DNA of 64,000 nt from Lanius collurio (taxonomy: Eukaryota; Chordata; Aves; Passeriformes; Laniidae). A model generated the notes under the pieces. It saw nothing but the letters and a program-made list of their open reading frames with translations, did not search any database and was not told where the DNA came from. Shown piece by piece: positions 50,271 through 62,900 of this stretch (position 1 is its first letter; each line of letters begins with the position of its first letter). The stretch lies in the NCBI GenBank assembly GCA_020086605.1, contig JACBWW010000012.1:10337845-10401844 (forward strand), read 5' to 3'. The position numbers and the translations under genes were made by a program.

Positions 50271-50994
50271 AGTGCCAGAAGTCTGCCGAAGCTGTTGGTG
50301 TTCGAACACGCTGCATCGGGGGTGTTTTTCATTAGCACCGAGAATGATTCATGTGAACAAGGATCACTGACCTTGACCTCACATGCACAGATACACCCTG
50401 TGGTGATGAATGGAATAGAATAAACAGTTAGATACGACTGCTTATTCCCTCTTGCAGTGTTGTTCTTGCCCAACTCTGTTGCTCTAGAATACAAATAATG
50501 ACTCATTTGCTTACCCTCATAATATCACATTTAGAAAGCTGCTATTCATCTCCACTTGAAGGGTCTTGAATAAATATACTCCTGAAGCAGCTGATTTAAA
50601 TCACATATATTTTTATCACTTGACACTGTTTCTGTTGTTATTGATAAAGACTATACAAGTGGGTGTGTGGTGTATCATGTCACTGCTGAGGAAGATTTTT
50701 ATAGTGAATGGTCTTTTGTTAAATATACTTTTGTAAGAGTATTTACACAGGGGAGAATGCAGAAAGAAAACCAAAAAATACATCTGGGGATTTATCTCCT
50801 TTTGCTAAGAATAAGAAAATCCTACATCAATTATTTGGAATGCAAATGAAAACCAGAGTATAAAAGTGTTTTGTAGAGACCAATATTTTTAAATGATGTA
50901 AAATATATTGCATATAAAACAAAATATTAGTGAGGAGGAAAAGTGTGCAGTAGCTGTATGCAGATTTAATATTCCAGAACAGCCTTAATAAATG

Positions 50995-51042
50995 GGGGGG
51001 CTGGGAGGGGAAGAAAAAGAAAAAGAAGAAGAAAAAGAAAAA
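50995..51042. repeat. Polypurine tract (GAAA/GAAGAA)n
   Basis: A run of G, then gggaggggaag and repeated aaaag and aag units; nearly all bases are purine on the plus strand. Mirror-like polypurine tracts can form triplex DNA. Located about 0.75 kb outside the gap. Confidence 0.85.
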
Positions 51043-54000
51043 CTTTTACCAATCTTACATACTTAATTTGTCGCTGTGAAAAGAGGTAACTTTGCAGAAA
51101 CTTCCACAGCTGAAAAAAAGTATTTGCAATCCCTCCTTGAAAGATTGATTTTTCTATTGTCAACATTAAATATTTTTTCTTTTTTGACATATTTGACAGA
51201 TCATCACACTTCATCTTTTCCCAACAAAAGGTAGAATTGATAGTATGAGAAGCGTCTGCTGAAAAGTGCAGATATAATAAAATTATAATACTGAAAAGTT
51301 ACTTCTGTGTTTTATACTGTCATTTCTTTAGCATGGCATCATAGGTTTCAAGCTAATTTTTGTTTAGTCTTGTTTATGTTTCCTGCTCATTTAGCATTGA
51401 AGATGTACAACTGTCTTCATGTATTAACTTGGGGCTGTTTTTCCACTGGCAAATGAGTATTTGGGTGTCATATCACTCTGTTTAGCATGTTCTTTGCACA
51501 TAAGCACAAAACAGACTGTTGGTTTGAATACATGTTCTAAATTTTGCTTTTGCTGAACAGACTTATTGAGACCTTCACAAATAGGAGCATTGCCATACTT
51601 GCTTTTTTGCTTAAGCATCTGTTGTTTTACCTAAGAATATTATGGAAGCATTTCCAGTAGTACCAGTTCTCAGTGCTGAAATTATTATACTTGCTTCCCT
51701 TGGAAAGGGAAATGCACAGTACATGCTGCCTTGTCGGACTCTCTGAGGATATCACCTCAAATTGGAAAGGCTTCAGCTCAGACCAAGGTACCAATTCACC
51801 TCTAATCCAGAAGCTTTGGATTGTTTTGTCCCTTCCCACATTCCAGTCCAATACTTGCTGTCAACATCTTCATAATTTACCATTAGCACGAATTTTCTCT
51901 TAGTGTTATTTTTGTTCTGATGGCATCTACTTCTCCTAAACTGGTCAAATAGAGAAAAGCTAATTGAATAGAAAAGCAGTTTACAAAATTGCACTCATTC
52001 CTTGCAGACAACCACTTCACATTCCACGTGGGAATCTGTGCCCTTCCAGAAGCTGCCTACAGGTTATGAAGCATTACAAGAGATTTTGTACAAACTGCAC
52101 AAAAGCTGAATAACAAGCAGCATCTCTTTGCTTTTTAGGTTTTTTTCTTTTTTATATTTTTAATGCACTAACTTACCTGTCTGCAGCTGCCTTACTCTGT
52201 TCTGTGCAGGTGCAAAGCTGCAATAAAGCAGCTGAACTAGCACTCATCCTCCGGTTTGCTCTTTCACAGCAACCTCAGCTGTTTTCATGCATTGTTTTGA
52301 GTCATCCAGTGTAGGCTCCTCTTGTGATTCCTGGTGCTGGAGGAATTGGAAAAACAGCAGGGTATCTTTGGTTGCAGCTACAACACAAGGCACAGAGCAG
52401 GAGTTAGGCTGTGCTGGCTCTTGCCTTGATAATAGCATTGTCCACCCCTATTACAATTTTATAATCTTCTGTATAATCTATCTGAGTCTTATTTCTTTCA
52501 CGTGCCAGGGGCAGCTAAGCAAACACAAGTCCAGCAAGGATACTGTGCTTGCACAGAGGTCAGGAGGGATCCCCACCAGCCCAAAACCATAAGACTGCTG
52601 CTGGCCAGGGCTGTTTGAGGCAAACTTCAAGGCTAATCTTAACAAGTCGTGGTTTTGGCTTCTTGTGCTCATAATTATTTCACAAATCTGGGGGTAGGTT
52701 TAAAGGGCTAGATCGAGTCATAAGAAAGAATGTGCAATGGTGACAGATCTCAGTACCAGAAGTCTGACAAAAAAAAGACAGCCACTAAATCTTATGCTGA
52801 ATGAAGCAGAGGGGGCGGCCTTTCCTCGTATCTGCAAAGTTTAATTTTTAGGTTACATGTGCAAAAATTAAAGTACACTTGAAATCTCGGAATCTTTCCT
52901 TTAAGTTTGATATTGTTTCCCCTACTCCTAGAAACTAGGGGGAAAAAAATAGAAAACTGAAACAATGTCATACTGCAAAGCAACATTTTTGTTCGCTGTG
53001 CCCTTGCCTGTGCTTCCTTCTATGTGCCTTTGTTCCTTCAGCTATAACTTGTAACACAGAAAAGTTGTTTTCCAGCAAGTGGAAGTGAAGGGATACATTT
53101 CCAATGGGTAGTACAGAAGATACGATTCATAAACTGCACTTACGCTTTTCATGCTGCATAGATTTTGATCCAGTTGACTGCAAAAAGCAATCAAGGATCT
53201 GCCCAAAGAATTGGGGGTGCTGGAACGATGCACCAGGTGGATAAATATGGAAATTTAGAAAGCCCAGAGGATACAGCCTTGGCCTTAGAGCATTTAAGCT
53301 ACTGTTCTAGAAGTTCAAATTTTAAATGATCCTATTACATATTGAACATCCAGCCAAAAGTCCATTTTTGTCAAACCTTTACTCTAATCTGATCAAAGGC
53401 AGTTACTTGAATTGCAGTCCTGTCTCTGAAATGTTGTTGTGGGACAGACTTGTCTGCACATTTTTGTCTTTTCATCCAATATATAGAGAAACTACAAGGT
53501 TTGTAATCTCAATTTCATTTATCCCAGTATTAATGCAAAACATATTTCAATATTTCACTATGTGCCATAAAGCAGGTTGGGGAAACTGCATGTACAAATA
53601 CATCACCAATACAATGAACAAACATTTAGGCAGATAAAAGTATGTATTGCCAAGTACAACAACTTAGTAGCTCACAAATAAACAGGGAGGTTTCTGCATG
53701 AAATAATAGTTGTAAAAGTATAAAGTGTAAAATACAAAGTAAAAAGAAAATTTGAATATTTATTGCTTTTTCAGGTCAGCCATGTTTCAGTGACTGAAAA
53801 ATAAAGCTTATGTGAAAGAAATTTCTCTTTTCAAAGATATGGAATTATTGCATGGGTGTTTCTTGGTCCCTCATGTTAGCTTATGAAACTGAAATTCTAC
53901 TAAAGAGCTGGAGCAAAAGACAGATAATATTTAGGATGTGCAAAAGGTGGAATCCCAAGAGGACACATTGCTCTCAGGTATTTGCTAGGGCTTCTCCTCT

Positions 54001-54291
54001 GGATACCCTAAGGAATAGGATTTTAAATAAATATAGAGCAATGTTATGCCCTGGGATCTTTGAGAGAAGAATTAGAAGGTCAGTCATAAAAAGCTAAATT
54101 CAGCTTTCAACTACCACAGAATTTAAGAAAGAAATAGCTGTGCTAAGAAAGTTTAGAAATATCTTCTTTTCTACTTCTTTCTAAAATTAACCTGAATTCA
54201 GTTTATATCACTGAATATCACAATAGAATCTTAACTAAGAATTTAGTCATTACAGTTGTGAGCAGAAATGTACATCTTATATCCTAACTAG

Positions 54292-54324
54292 AATAAAGCC
54301 TTTGTCCTGCAGTGGGAACTAGCC

Positions 54325-54356
<32 letters not shown>
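54292..54356 (+). pseudogene. Candidate retrocopy 3' end: AATAAA plus A30
   Basis: AATAAA at 54292-54297 is followed 29 bases later by an uninterrupted run of 30 A (54327-54356). That is the spacing of a normal mRNA cleavage site, as in a reverse-transcribed polyadenylated message. I could not recognise a parent gene in the 500 bases upstream and saw no convincing target duplication. A simple A-homopolymer expansion downstream of a chance hexamer is the alternative. Confidence 0.25.
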
Positions 54357-54361
<5 letters not shown>

Positions 54362-57203
54362 CTCTTTTTCACCTGTCTCCTTCTTAAAAGTCCCGTGAGT
54401 CAGACACAGCCTTAGTTTCTATTTGCAGCTCTGTAGGAAACTGCAGAAAACCTACTGCCAGGGGCTGCAAGAGGAACATGCTGAATGAAGCATTACCTCT
54501 GCTAGCTGTGCATCTCCCTGCCAACAGCCACAATATCTGTAGCGTCCCTCCGGCATATGGCAGGTTGCAGGAGCAACCTCATCCAGGTTTTATGGTACTA
54601 GCAGCTGTGAATAGTTTGTTTCTTCTTTGCTTCTATGACCATAATTCAGGGTTTCATTCTCTATTCCGTGGGAGTTATGCTTGAACATGCTGTCTGGGAT
54701 CGAGCCATAACTGCAGTAGCCGAAAGCACATCAGACACAGCCTTTACTACACACTGAGTAGCATGTTAATATAACCAAACTCACACAGTTATGGAGCTCT
54801 AATCATGCATTAAATTCACCACAACTGCATTATATGGCTTTTCCCTGGCTTTTAGTCAAAAAGCGCTGTTTTGGGTAAAGAGAACAGACTAAGACAGATT
54901 TGCAGCTCTTAAAGGTGTGTCTCAAAATTATATAACTTGGTCTTTATTTCCCTCTCTACTTCAATAACTGCCAAATTCTTGAAAGAACAGCTACATTAAT
55001 ACTTAAAGTTTAAGTAGATATCTAACAACTACTTTAACAAAACATTCTGTGCTCTGCTTCTATGTAACATCAAAGAAGAATATTGAATGAAAAAAAGGAA
55101 ATTCCTTTGGAATTAAGTGTACAGGAGATTCCTGATCATTAGCACTGGTTCTTTTTCCTTTGGTTGGCTCCCTGCTATTCAGCATATAATTTTTTTTAAT
55201 TTGTAGTTGCCTTCATCATTCCTCAAGTTTCTTCGGTGCTTTCATTAGTCCCTAACGGAAACATTTCTATTCAGAAGCTATTGTCTATTCCTTTTAATTT
55301 TGGACTCATACAGTATCCAGGGATCTTTTAGAGCTGAGGGGATGGACACAACTCCATCACGTTCAGTAGCAGAATTCCAGGACATTGTCACTGATGTCCT
55401 GACCATCCAACAGAACATGTTGACAAATTCCTAGGTTATTGCAATATTACTTCATGACACGTGTCTTACTGCTTCCTTCTTCTTTGATGTGCTATAGAGA
55501 GAGAGCTATCACACCACAATACAATATTTAACTTCCTTGAAACTTATTTACTCTGGATAATAGAATTTTTGCAACTTTGCTCTTTTGGCCTGCAGAAGAA
55601 AAGGTTCAGATGTGAAAGAATTACTTCAACCTCTCAGGAGACTGACCAATGTGTCTTGTTTCTCTGTGAAAGCTTTTTTTCTTCATATGCATACCAGAAA
55701 AGCAATCTCATCTCGGAGTCAGAAGCAGATACTGCTAATGTTCACAATTATGATGCATGTCAGGTCATGTGCTGTCTAGTTGATTGGCACATCTCAAGGC
55801 TGTCAGAGACCAGAACTGTGTGAAATGCAAGATGAGGGTTGTTGTCAGCACTTCTTCCCTGCTGCCTCTGCAGCAATGGGGGCTTTACCACCAGGCACAA
55901 TTCTGATGGATACATTTTGACCTTACTTATTTGATCTTTCAGTCTTGGTCAAAATCAACATTTCCACAGTACTGCACAAACAGAGAAAAGGAAAACATCA
56001 TGTATGTCCTGTGTAGGAAACAGGGACAAGAGACAAGAAGCAGCTTCTGATTTACCCAGTGCAAAGCTGAGCTGTGTAAGACACTGCTCCCAGGAGCCAG
56101 TGCCATGCTGATGACCACAGGAAAGGAACATTCCTCTCCAGGGTTGCTTTAGCCTGTCACAACTAGACTCTGCCTTTCCTACAGACTAGAGATAAAAATA
56201 CAATTTAATATTTGACACCTTTTGAATTCTCAACATATTTTTTTCGAGTTCAGATTTAATAGCCACAGGACTAAGGGATATGGAAATACATGACAAGTCA
56301 GATATACACCATGGAAATACGCAACTTTTAAAAACCAAAAAACCACAAATAGAGTTGGCAATAAAGATGCATGTCTTCCTATTTTTTTCTGTTTAACTAC
56401 AGCAAAACCAAGAAACGCTATGCACATAACTGTTTCAAATCTGCCTCTGCTATTTTTATCTCATAATTTTCAATGGGAATACATTGTATCTTTCAGGATT
56501 TCATAATCCTTTATCTCTCAGAGGAATTCCCTATATAGATACAGAGTTATATTCATCATGTGGAACTTACTTGTTTCTTAAATAGCTGGTAGTTCATCTC
56601 CAATATAGTTATTCCTTGGCTTACAGTAATAAACCAAGCAAGGATTCTTATCAGTAATCAGAGAGTTTAAACTTGTCAAGACAGTTGTTCTTAACATTTT
56701 TTAATCCCATGGGATACCTGTGATATATATGTTAGGTATAATGGCAGAAAAGGACATTCTAGGTCACTCCAGACCCCCAAACACAGGAATAAAAAGCTAG
56801 CTCTGCCAAAACCAAACACGTAAAGCATATAAGCCAGGCTTTATTTCTGAATACAAGGCTATACATTTCTTTTCAGAACTCAAACTCAATAAACATTTCA
56901 GCACAGCTGCACACACACAAAATAAATATTGATAGTTCAAGTCTACATACCTAGAGTCCCTCTTCACTTATTGAATAATTCTGCACAGCACTGCTCCAAG
57001 AGACCTGAGACAAAAAGTCTGAATATTAAAAGCTGCAGCAGTTCAACAGAACAATGCAACATCCTCTTAGACTTAGGTGCATCCTGCCATACAATAATTT
57101 CTTTCACTTCTACTTAAACAGCAATGTTAAGTACTCATCCATAGAGAAGGAAAAAATTTCTAAAACATATAATGCTTTGATCTAATTTTACATAATTTGC
57201 AAT

Positions 57204-57222
57204 AAAAAAAAAAAAAAAAAAA
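57204..57222. repeat. Poly(A) run, 19 bases
   Basis: A homopolymer directly following gcaat, so an AATAAA overlaps its start. With the hexamer inside the run, it is not evidence for a retrocopy. Confidence 0.95.
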
Positions 57223-59950
57223 GAAGCTATATGAAATGCTGCACCTGATAAAGTCAAATGACTTCAAAGGATTTGGGAATATTTAAAAAATATTTTGGAC
57301 AATGTAATACTGAAGTACACTCAACATTAGATGAATAAAGGTAAAAGGCCTTGTAAGAATATGATAAACCCAAGGCACGTGAAATATTAGCTAATGTTCT
57401 CATGCCATGAATCGGGATAATATCTTCTATATCATAATATAGAATATAGAGAGACTCAGTTTTGACCGAAGCTCAACTTACATTATTTAATTTCTATTCC
57501 TGAGTCTGCCAACAGGAAACTTGCCTCAGTAAAGACAAAGGAGACAATCTTAATGCACAGGACTCATAAAACACAAAGCACTATCACCTAAAATAAGGGA
57601 ATGCAATGTCTAATTTATAAACATTTCACGAGTAAAAGAGTCAGTTATGAGTCTATGGGCAGACCTACCTTCAAGGTGGATCAAAGTGAGCTCTACTGAG
57701 AATTAGAAACTTGGCAGTTCACAAAGCTATTTGGAGACACTTAAATGTAAAATAGATAAATACTGCAGGGAGCAGAAGGAAAAAATGCCACAGGTCTTCC
57801 TAATGAAGTGATGCTGATTTTTTTTTTCTATGACATAAATATGACAATTATTTATCATATAAGAATTTATGTGTCTTGTAATAATTATAATCTATAATCA
57901 GCTGAAATTCTGAAAACATGGCCCATCCTTGGAAAGGATTTTGGGGTCAATGGGTAATATCCATTCCTAAAACAGATGTGTTTTAATTCTTAAATGCAGA
58001 AAAGGGTTTTAAACCAGAACTTTCCAATTTCTACATAAGTATTTTATCCATTATAAAGGCTACGGACTCAAAGGGAAATTTACTTTTTTTTGCCTTACTT
58101 TAATTTGAAACTAAATTTAAAATAGTGGCCTAAGCTACATTTCTGAGGCAGACACCTCTTTATTACTCATTAGACATTCTCCCAAGAGATTGTTTTTTCA
58201 CAGGAGATTTTAAACAGACATGCTAGCTGCGTCTGGATTCTGAATGAGCTTAGATACAAGCCAGGTGCCAAGCTGGGTGCCTGCACTCTAAGTCCCTGAT
58301 TTTGCCTGGCTTCCAGTGAAAACTCAGAAAGAACTTTGGGATTTTCAGGTCAACCCTGTAAGCCCTTGTTCTTGCAAGCAAGGGATTTGTGGGAACAGTC
58401 CCACAACTTTTCATGTTCCGAGTTTCAAGTAACAGGAGAATGTAATAGACCATTCTGTGGTTTTGAGATCATTATGAATAAGGACGGAGTGCCAGCAGTT
58501 TTTAAATAATTTCCTTCACTATTAGACATAACAGTGTGGTAGAAGCTTGAACTAAAACTTGCTTCCTTGATTAAATATTATCCCCTTGCCATTCTGAACT
58601 GGAGCCTATAAGGAAGGCCCTGGAGTACATGCTTAAGCATGCATATAGTCCCTTTAGCTTCAGTGAGCATAATGAGAAAACCAAATGACAGTTTAGGCTT
58701 AAGTTATTATTTTAACATTGTTCAGAAGGACTGAACTATTAAATGTTTCTGTGGAGAGATACATTGAAGACATTGTTCTCAATCGTGGTTTTTTTCAGCA
58801 GAGGCAAAATCTGTCTGATTAATGGCAAACTGGGGGTTTTCACAGATATGGGAATTGATCAAATGACATAGATTTATAGGAAGCTGTTGAGGGTCTGAGA
58901 AAGTTGAAAGGAAAAAAATCCTTGTGTGTTGATGTATAAACAACATCACATTTAAGTTTTTATTATTAAAAATTCTCTTTCTTATCTAGAACATTTGAAA
59001 AACTAAGATTATGGATAAAAATGCTTGTAGCCTTAACATTTTGATAGATTCAATAACTGATACCCAGTAAATATTATTTAAACTGTGGCTTCTTTTTTCA
59101 TTGTAGAGAAAAAAAGACAGTATTCACTTGCAAATTCTTATGTTATCATGTGATTAATCCTTTACACCACTCCGGAAACACATGTATAGCAAAAACTCAT
59201 CATCTAATCAATTAAAAATGTCATATATACCCATCAAGGTTAATGAAGTATATACTAGTGAGATAACAGAAGAGAAAGCATTAAATTGTTAGGTTTTGAT
59301 AGGCAATATTCTACTGGCTTGTAATTTGTGAAATTATTGTACAGAATTTCATTCAGAAGTCAAATATTTGATCACATGGTAGCAATATAGCTTTCAAAAT
59401 TATAAGATTAAATGTATGCTTTTAAACCCTTTGATTTTTCACTTATAGAAAAGACTGTACAAGATCAAATTGAAAATTCACACTTTTGTTCTTAGTCATT
59501 AAGAAATAGCAAAAGATTCACTTGCTGTCTGTTTTCAGATTTAGCTTCTGGTCTAAGAAAATTTTTGCTTTCCCCCTAAAAAAATCAGGTTGATCATTTG
59601 CACTGCACATGTTATATTTAACTGCTAAGTAGTTCTTTCTATGTTATACAGCTAGGTGTGGAAAAAAAACTCAATTTCCTATTATATAACTCCAGACTGC
59701 TCTCCAATCAAAACATATTTTTGTGCATCTAAGTGGCAAACCTACAGGTATATGTTGCAGCTACACATACAGTGAATCATTATTTCAGCTTAAAGACAAA
59801 TTTCTTTAAACTGTCGATACTGAAAAAGCAGCTATTTCGTAGTAAGGGGAAAAAGTATCTTAGAAATTATTTTAAGCAAAATGGTTATCATATTTAGAAA
59901 GGATTCTTCTCCCCTCACCAACTCACTTGAGCTTGGGAATCTTGGGAATC

Positions 59951-59999
59951 AAAGTTGGCTGTTTGTGCCAACTTTGCCTCAATGACTCATTCTAATTAG
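59951..59999. promoter_or_regulatory. Candidate regulatory element: 9-bp hairpin plus motif pair
   Basis: aaagttggc (59951-59959) and gccaacttt (59967-59975) are perfect inverted repeats with a 7-base loop. TGACTCA, the AP-1 consensus, follows at 59983-59989, and TAATTAG, a homeodomain-type site, at 59993-59999. The palindrome resembles an NFI site (TTGGC-N5-GCCAA), but the spacer here is 7, so a canonical NFI site is not claimed. A directly repeated cttgggaat lies just before it. Function is inferred only from motif density. Confidence 0.25.
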
Positions 60000-62900
60000 G
60001 CTTTTGGATTTGGTGTTTGTGTTGTTCTTTATGTTCCATGGTTCTGTGCCATTTTGAGAGCACAGATTGTATTTTTCTTAATAAAATGGGATGTATAGAG
60101 TCCTTCAATCATATAGAATTACTCAGCGTCCCTCTGGTCTTGTACAAAACCTAAAAAGAACTGTTTAAATAGTGGGGGTGGATCAAGAAAGCAATTAAAT
60201 TGGGTTAATTGACATGATTCTGGACTCAAAAGTGTTCACTTGGCTCTGAGTCCTGCGATTAATGAAGTATTTGTTTGCACAATCCATCTGTGTGTAAGTG
60301 CTTGAGAAAAAGAAACAGACAGAAAGTATAAACACAGCTTTTAATAGATCCATTAACAAATAGATAAATTGACATTTATCTTTGATATGTCAACTACAGA
60401 TGAATATCATTACTATATTTACACGTATCCCCATAAATTTCCCTTGAGCACATAAGGCTTTTTTTAATGCACTTGTTGTCTTAGACCCAACCTGTCAGTA
60501 ACACTACAATCTCCAGCTGTAGAAATAGGAAATCCTCAAACAAAAGAGAAGCTGTGAGAAAATTTTCTTACAGCAAAAAAGAAAAAATTTTCCCTCATCT
60601 TCTCATGTCTGTTGATAGGATGCCCTAGTGTCAATTGCAAACATTTTTATCCTTGGATATCCCTATGGAATAAATTCCCTTCTTGGCAGAACAAGTGCTT
60701 CATCTTTTCAGTTGTGTGGTGCAAATATTTTCTGGTTGTGCATTCTGCCACGTCTGTGAACAATGAAAACCCATATAAAGTGGTGTCCTTGCAAAATACA
60801 CATTCATGTGGAATATGCAAAAGGCACCCAGCAGTTCACATTTTCTTCATTGTCACAGTACCTCACAACTGCAGACTTTTACCAGGCCTTTCAGTTCCCA
60901 AAGTCTTTCTCTTTCTTGCATGCCATGTCACTTGGAATTCCTCTGGTAGTACCCCTGAAGAGCTGGTGAAAGAATCTAGATAAAATTTGTGGTTTACAAA
61001 TTCCCCTCATCTTTAGAAACCCTTTTATTCCATTGAGGCACAGGCTTTCATTGCACAGGGGAGCTGAGGCTACTTTCCCAGGGTGCTTCTCACATAAACC
61101 TTTGGTTGCAAAGCTGATTTTGGCCTTCATGCAAAAAGTCACCTTTTGCCTTTAGGTGGTCAGTCCAGACATACATTTCAGTATTAGCCACTCTTCCTGG
61201 TATTATGCCCCAGAGCCAGGGATTTTGTCATTCTTCTGGTTCATGATGTGTGTCAACCAAATCTTTAAGGTTCCTGTGCAGTAATGTTATTCAGTGCAGT
61301 ACCTCTATGCTTTTCCTTATTCTAGCCTTTACCTTACCTTGTACAGTTTTTTACAGCTTAATGCACTGCTCTGTGATCCAGACTGGAGCTCTGTATGCCT
61401 TCTGCCTAGTAATTGGGGTTTCCTTTTGCACTAGAATACTCTTCACTTTCCACAGCCTGAGCTTAAGAGTCACTTCCATGACTTCACAAATACCAGGCTT
61501 AAGACTGAGTCACCCAAGAGTGTGTTTTGCCCAAGATTCCAGGGGACTGTATGTTCCTTTTCCAGCATCCAAGAAACACTCACCTGTAAGTTGTGAGATT
61601 TCCATCCAAAATCTCCAGAGGGTACCATGTCAAAAACATTTGTGTGTCTGAGCAGCAAGTACAGACGCATTCATCTGAACACTCTCAGCTCTTTTGGAAT
61701 ATTCATAAAACAAGTAACCAGCCTTGACTTAAATAGGGCTATACATTAATCTTTCTGTTTGCAAGGATGTTTCAATGGGCCTCAACTCACTCAACTTCAA
61801 TCTTTGCCAATTTCTTCAAGCCAAAGCAAGTTTTTCAGCAAAGAGAAACCTCCTCTAGAATACACTGGCAGAGACAGAATCTTTTTATGAACAGATTTAG
61901 AGGAATCCCTCTGACTTAAAGTGTTTATAGGTTTACATGAGGCCTATATGACATCAATGTGTTTTTAATTATACTGCACAGTGCAGTTAGCAGTGGTGGT
62001 GATCATTTTGATGTAGGATATGGAAGACATGTATCAGACTTGACTTTGTTCAACAGGAAACAAGATTTTATATATGTTTGGTAGCTTCCTACTTCTTACA
62101 AATATTCTGAGTAGGTAGATGAGCTAGAGCTGAGCTGAGCTGGTGTCACATCCACTAGCCAGGAGCAATAAGGAATTTGAGACCCAGCCTAGCAACCTGT
62201 GAGGCTGGATCAAGGCTCGAAGCGGTGCAGCAGTGCTGTGCTGCTTTTGTGCCAGTGTGCTGGTAAAATGCTGCACTGTGCGTCTTTATCTGTTCAAACC
62301 CACATTGATTCAAGGATATCTGCATCAGGCTCCAGTGCTCAGGGTTAACACATCCTTATGGAAAACAGAGATAATTTCATCTGTTCTCTCACTGCTTGTA
62401 AAATAAAAGTGAAAGAGGTCATACACATGCAGTACAAAACATAGGACCAGAGAAAAATGGGTTGAGTAGATAGAGAAAAATGAAAATTAAACTTGTTAAT
62501 GGAGAACAATCTGCAAGCACTGACTATTTAATCAAAATAAATAAACTAATCAAACTAAATAAATGTAAAAAGCAATTTCATAAAAAGGTTTTTGTGAAAA
62601 TCCAATCTAGTCTGTCTTTTCCCAGTGGGTCTTCATTTGCAAGTTAGATGTTTACTGTTAGCTTGGTTGGCTTTTTTCCCCATGATTACCATATTGGACT
62701 ACATATTCTCCTCTTCACATACAATGTCAAAGTACACCATTTAAGTACTTGATAATGTATGCTATTTATCTTCAAAAACCATGGCAATGACAATTATTGC
62801 CCTTAAAGTAAAGCAGAAATACTAAAATGCTACTTATTTCTATTAAAAAAAATGCTCCACTTGCAGCTATAGAAATGAATATAGAATTATCATTCTACAA

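Noticed and set aside
49471..50506. Several 168-293-codon open frames spanning the gap
   Set aside because: Most of their length is translated N; they are artefacts of the gap, not genes.
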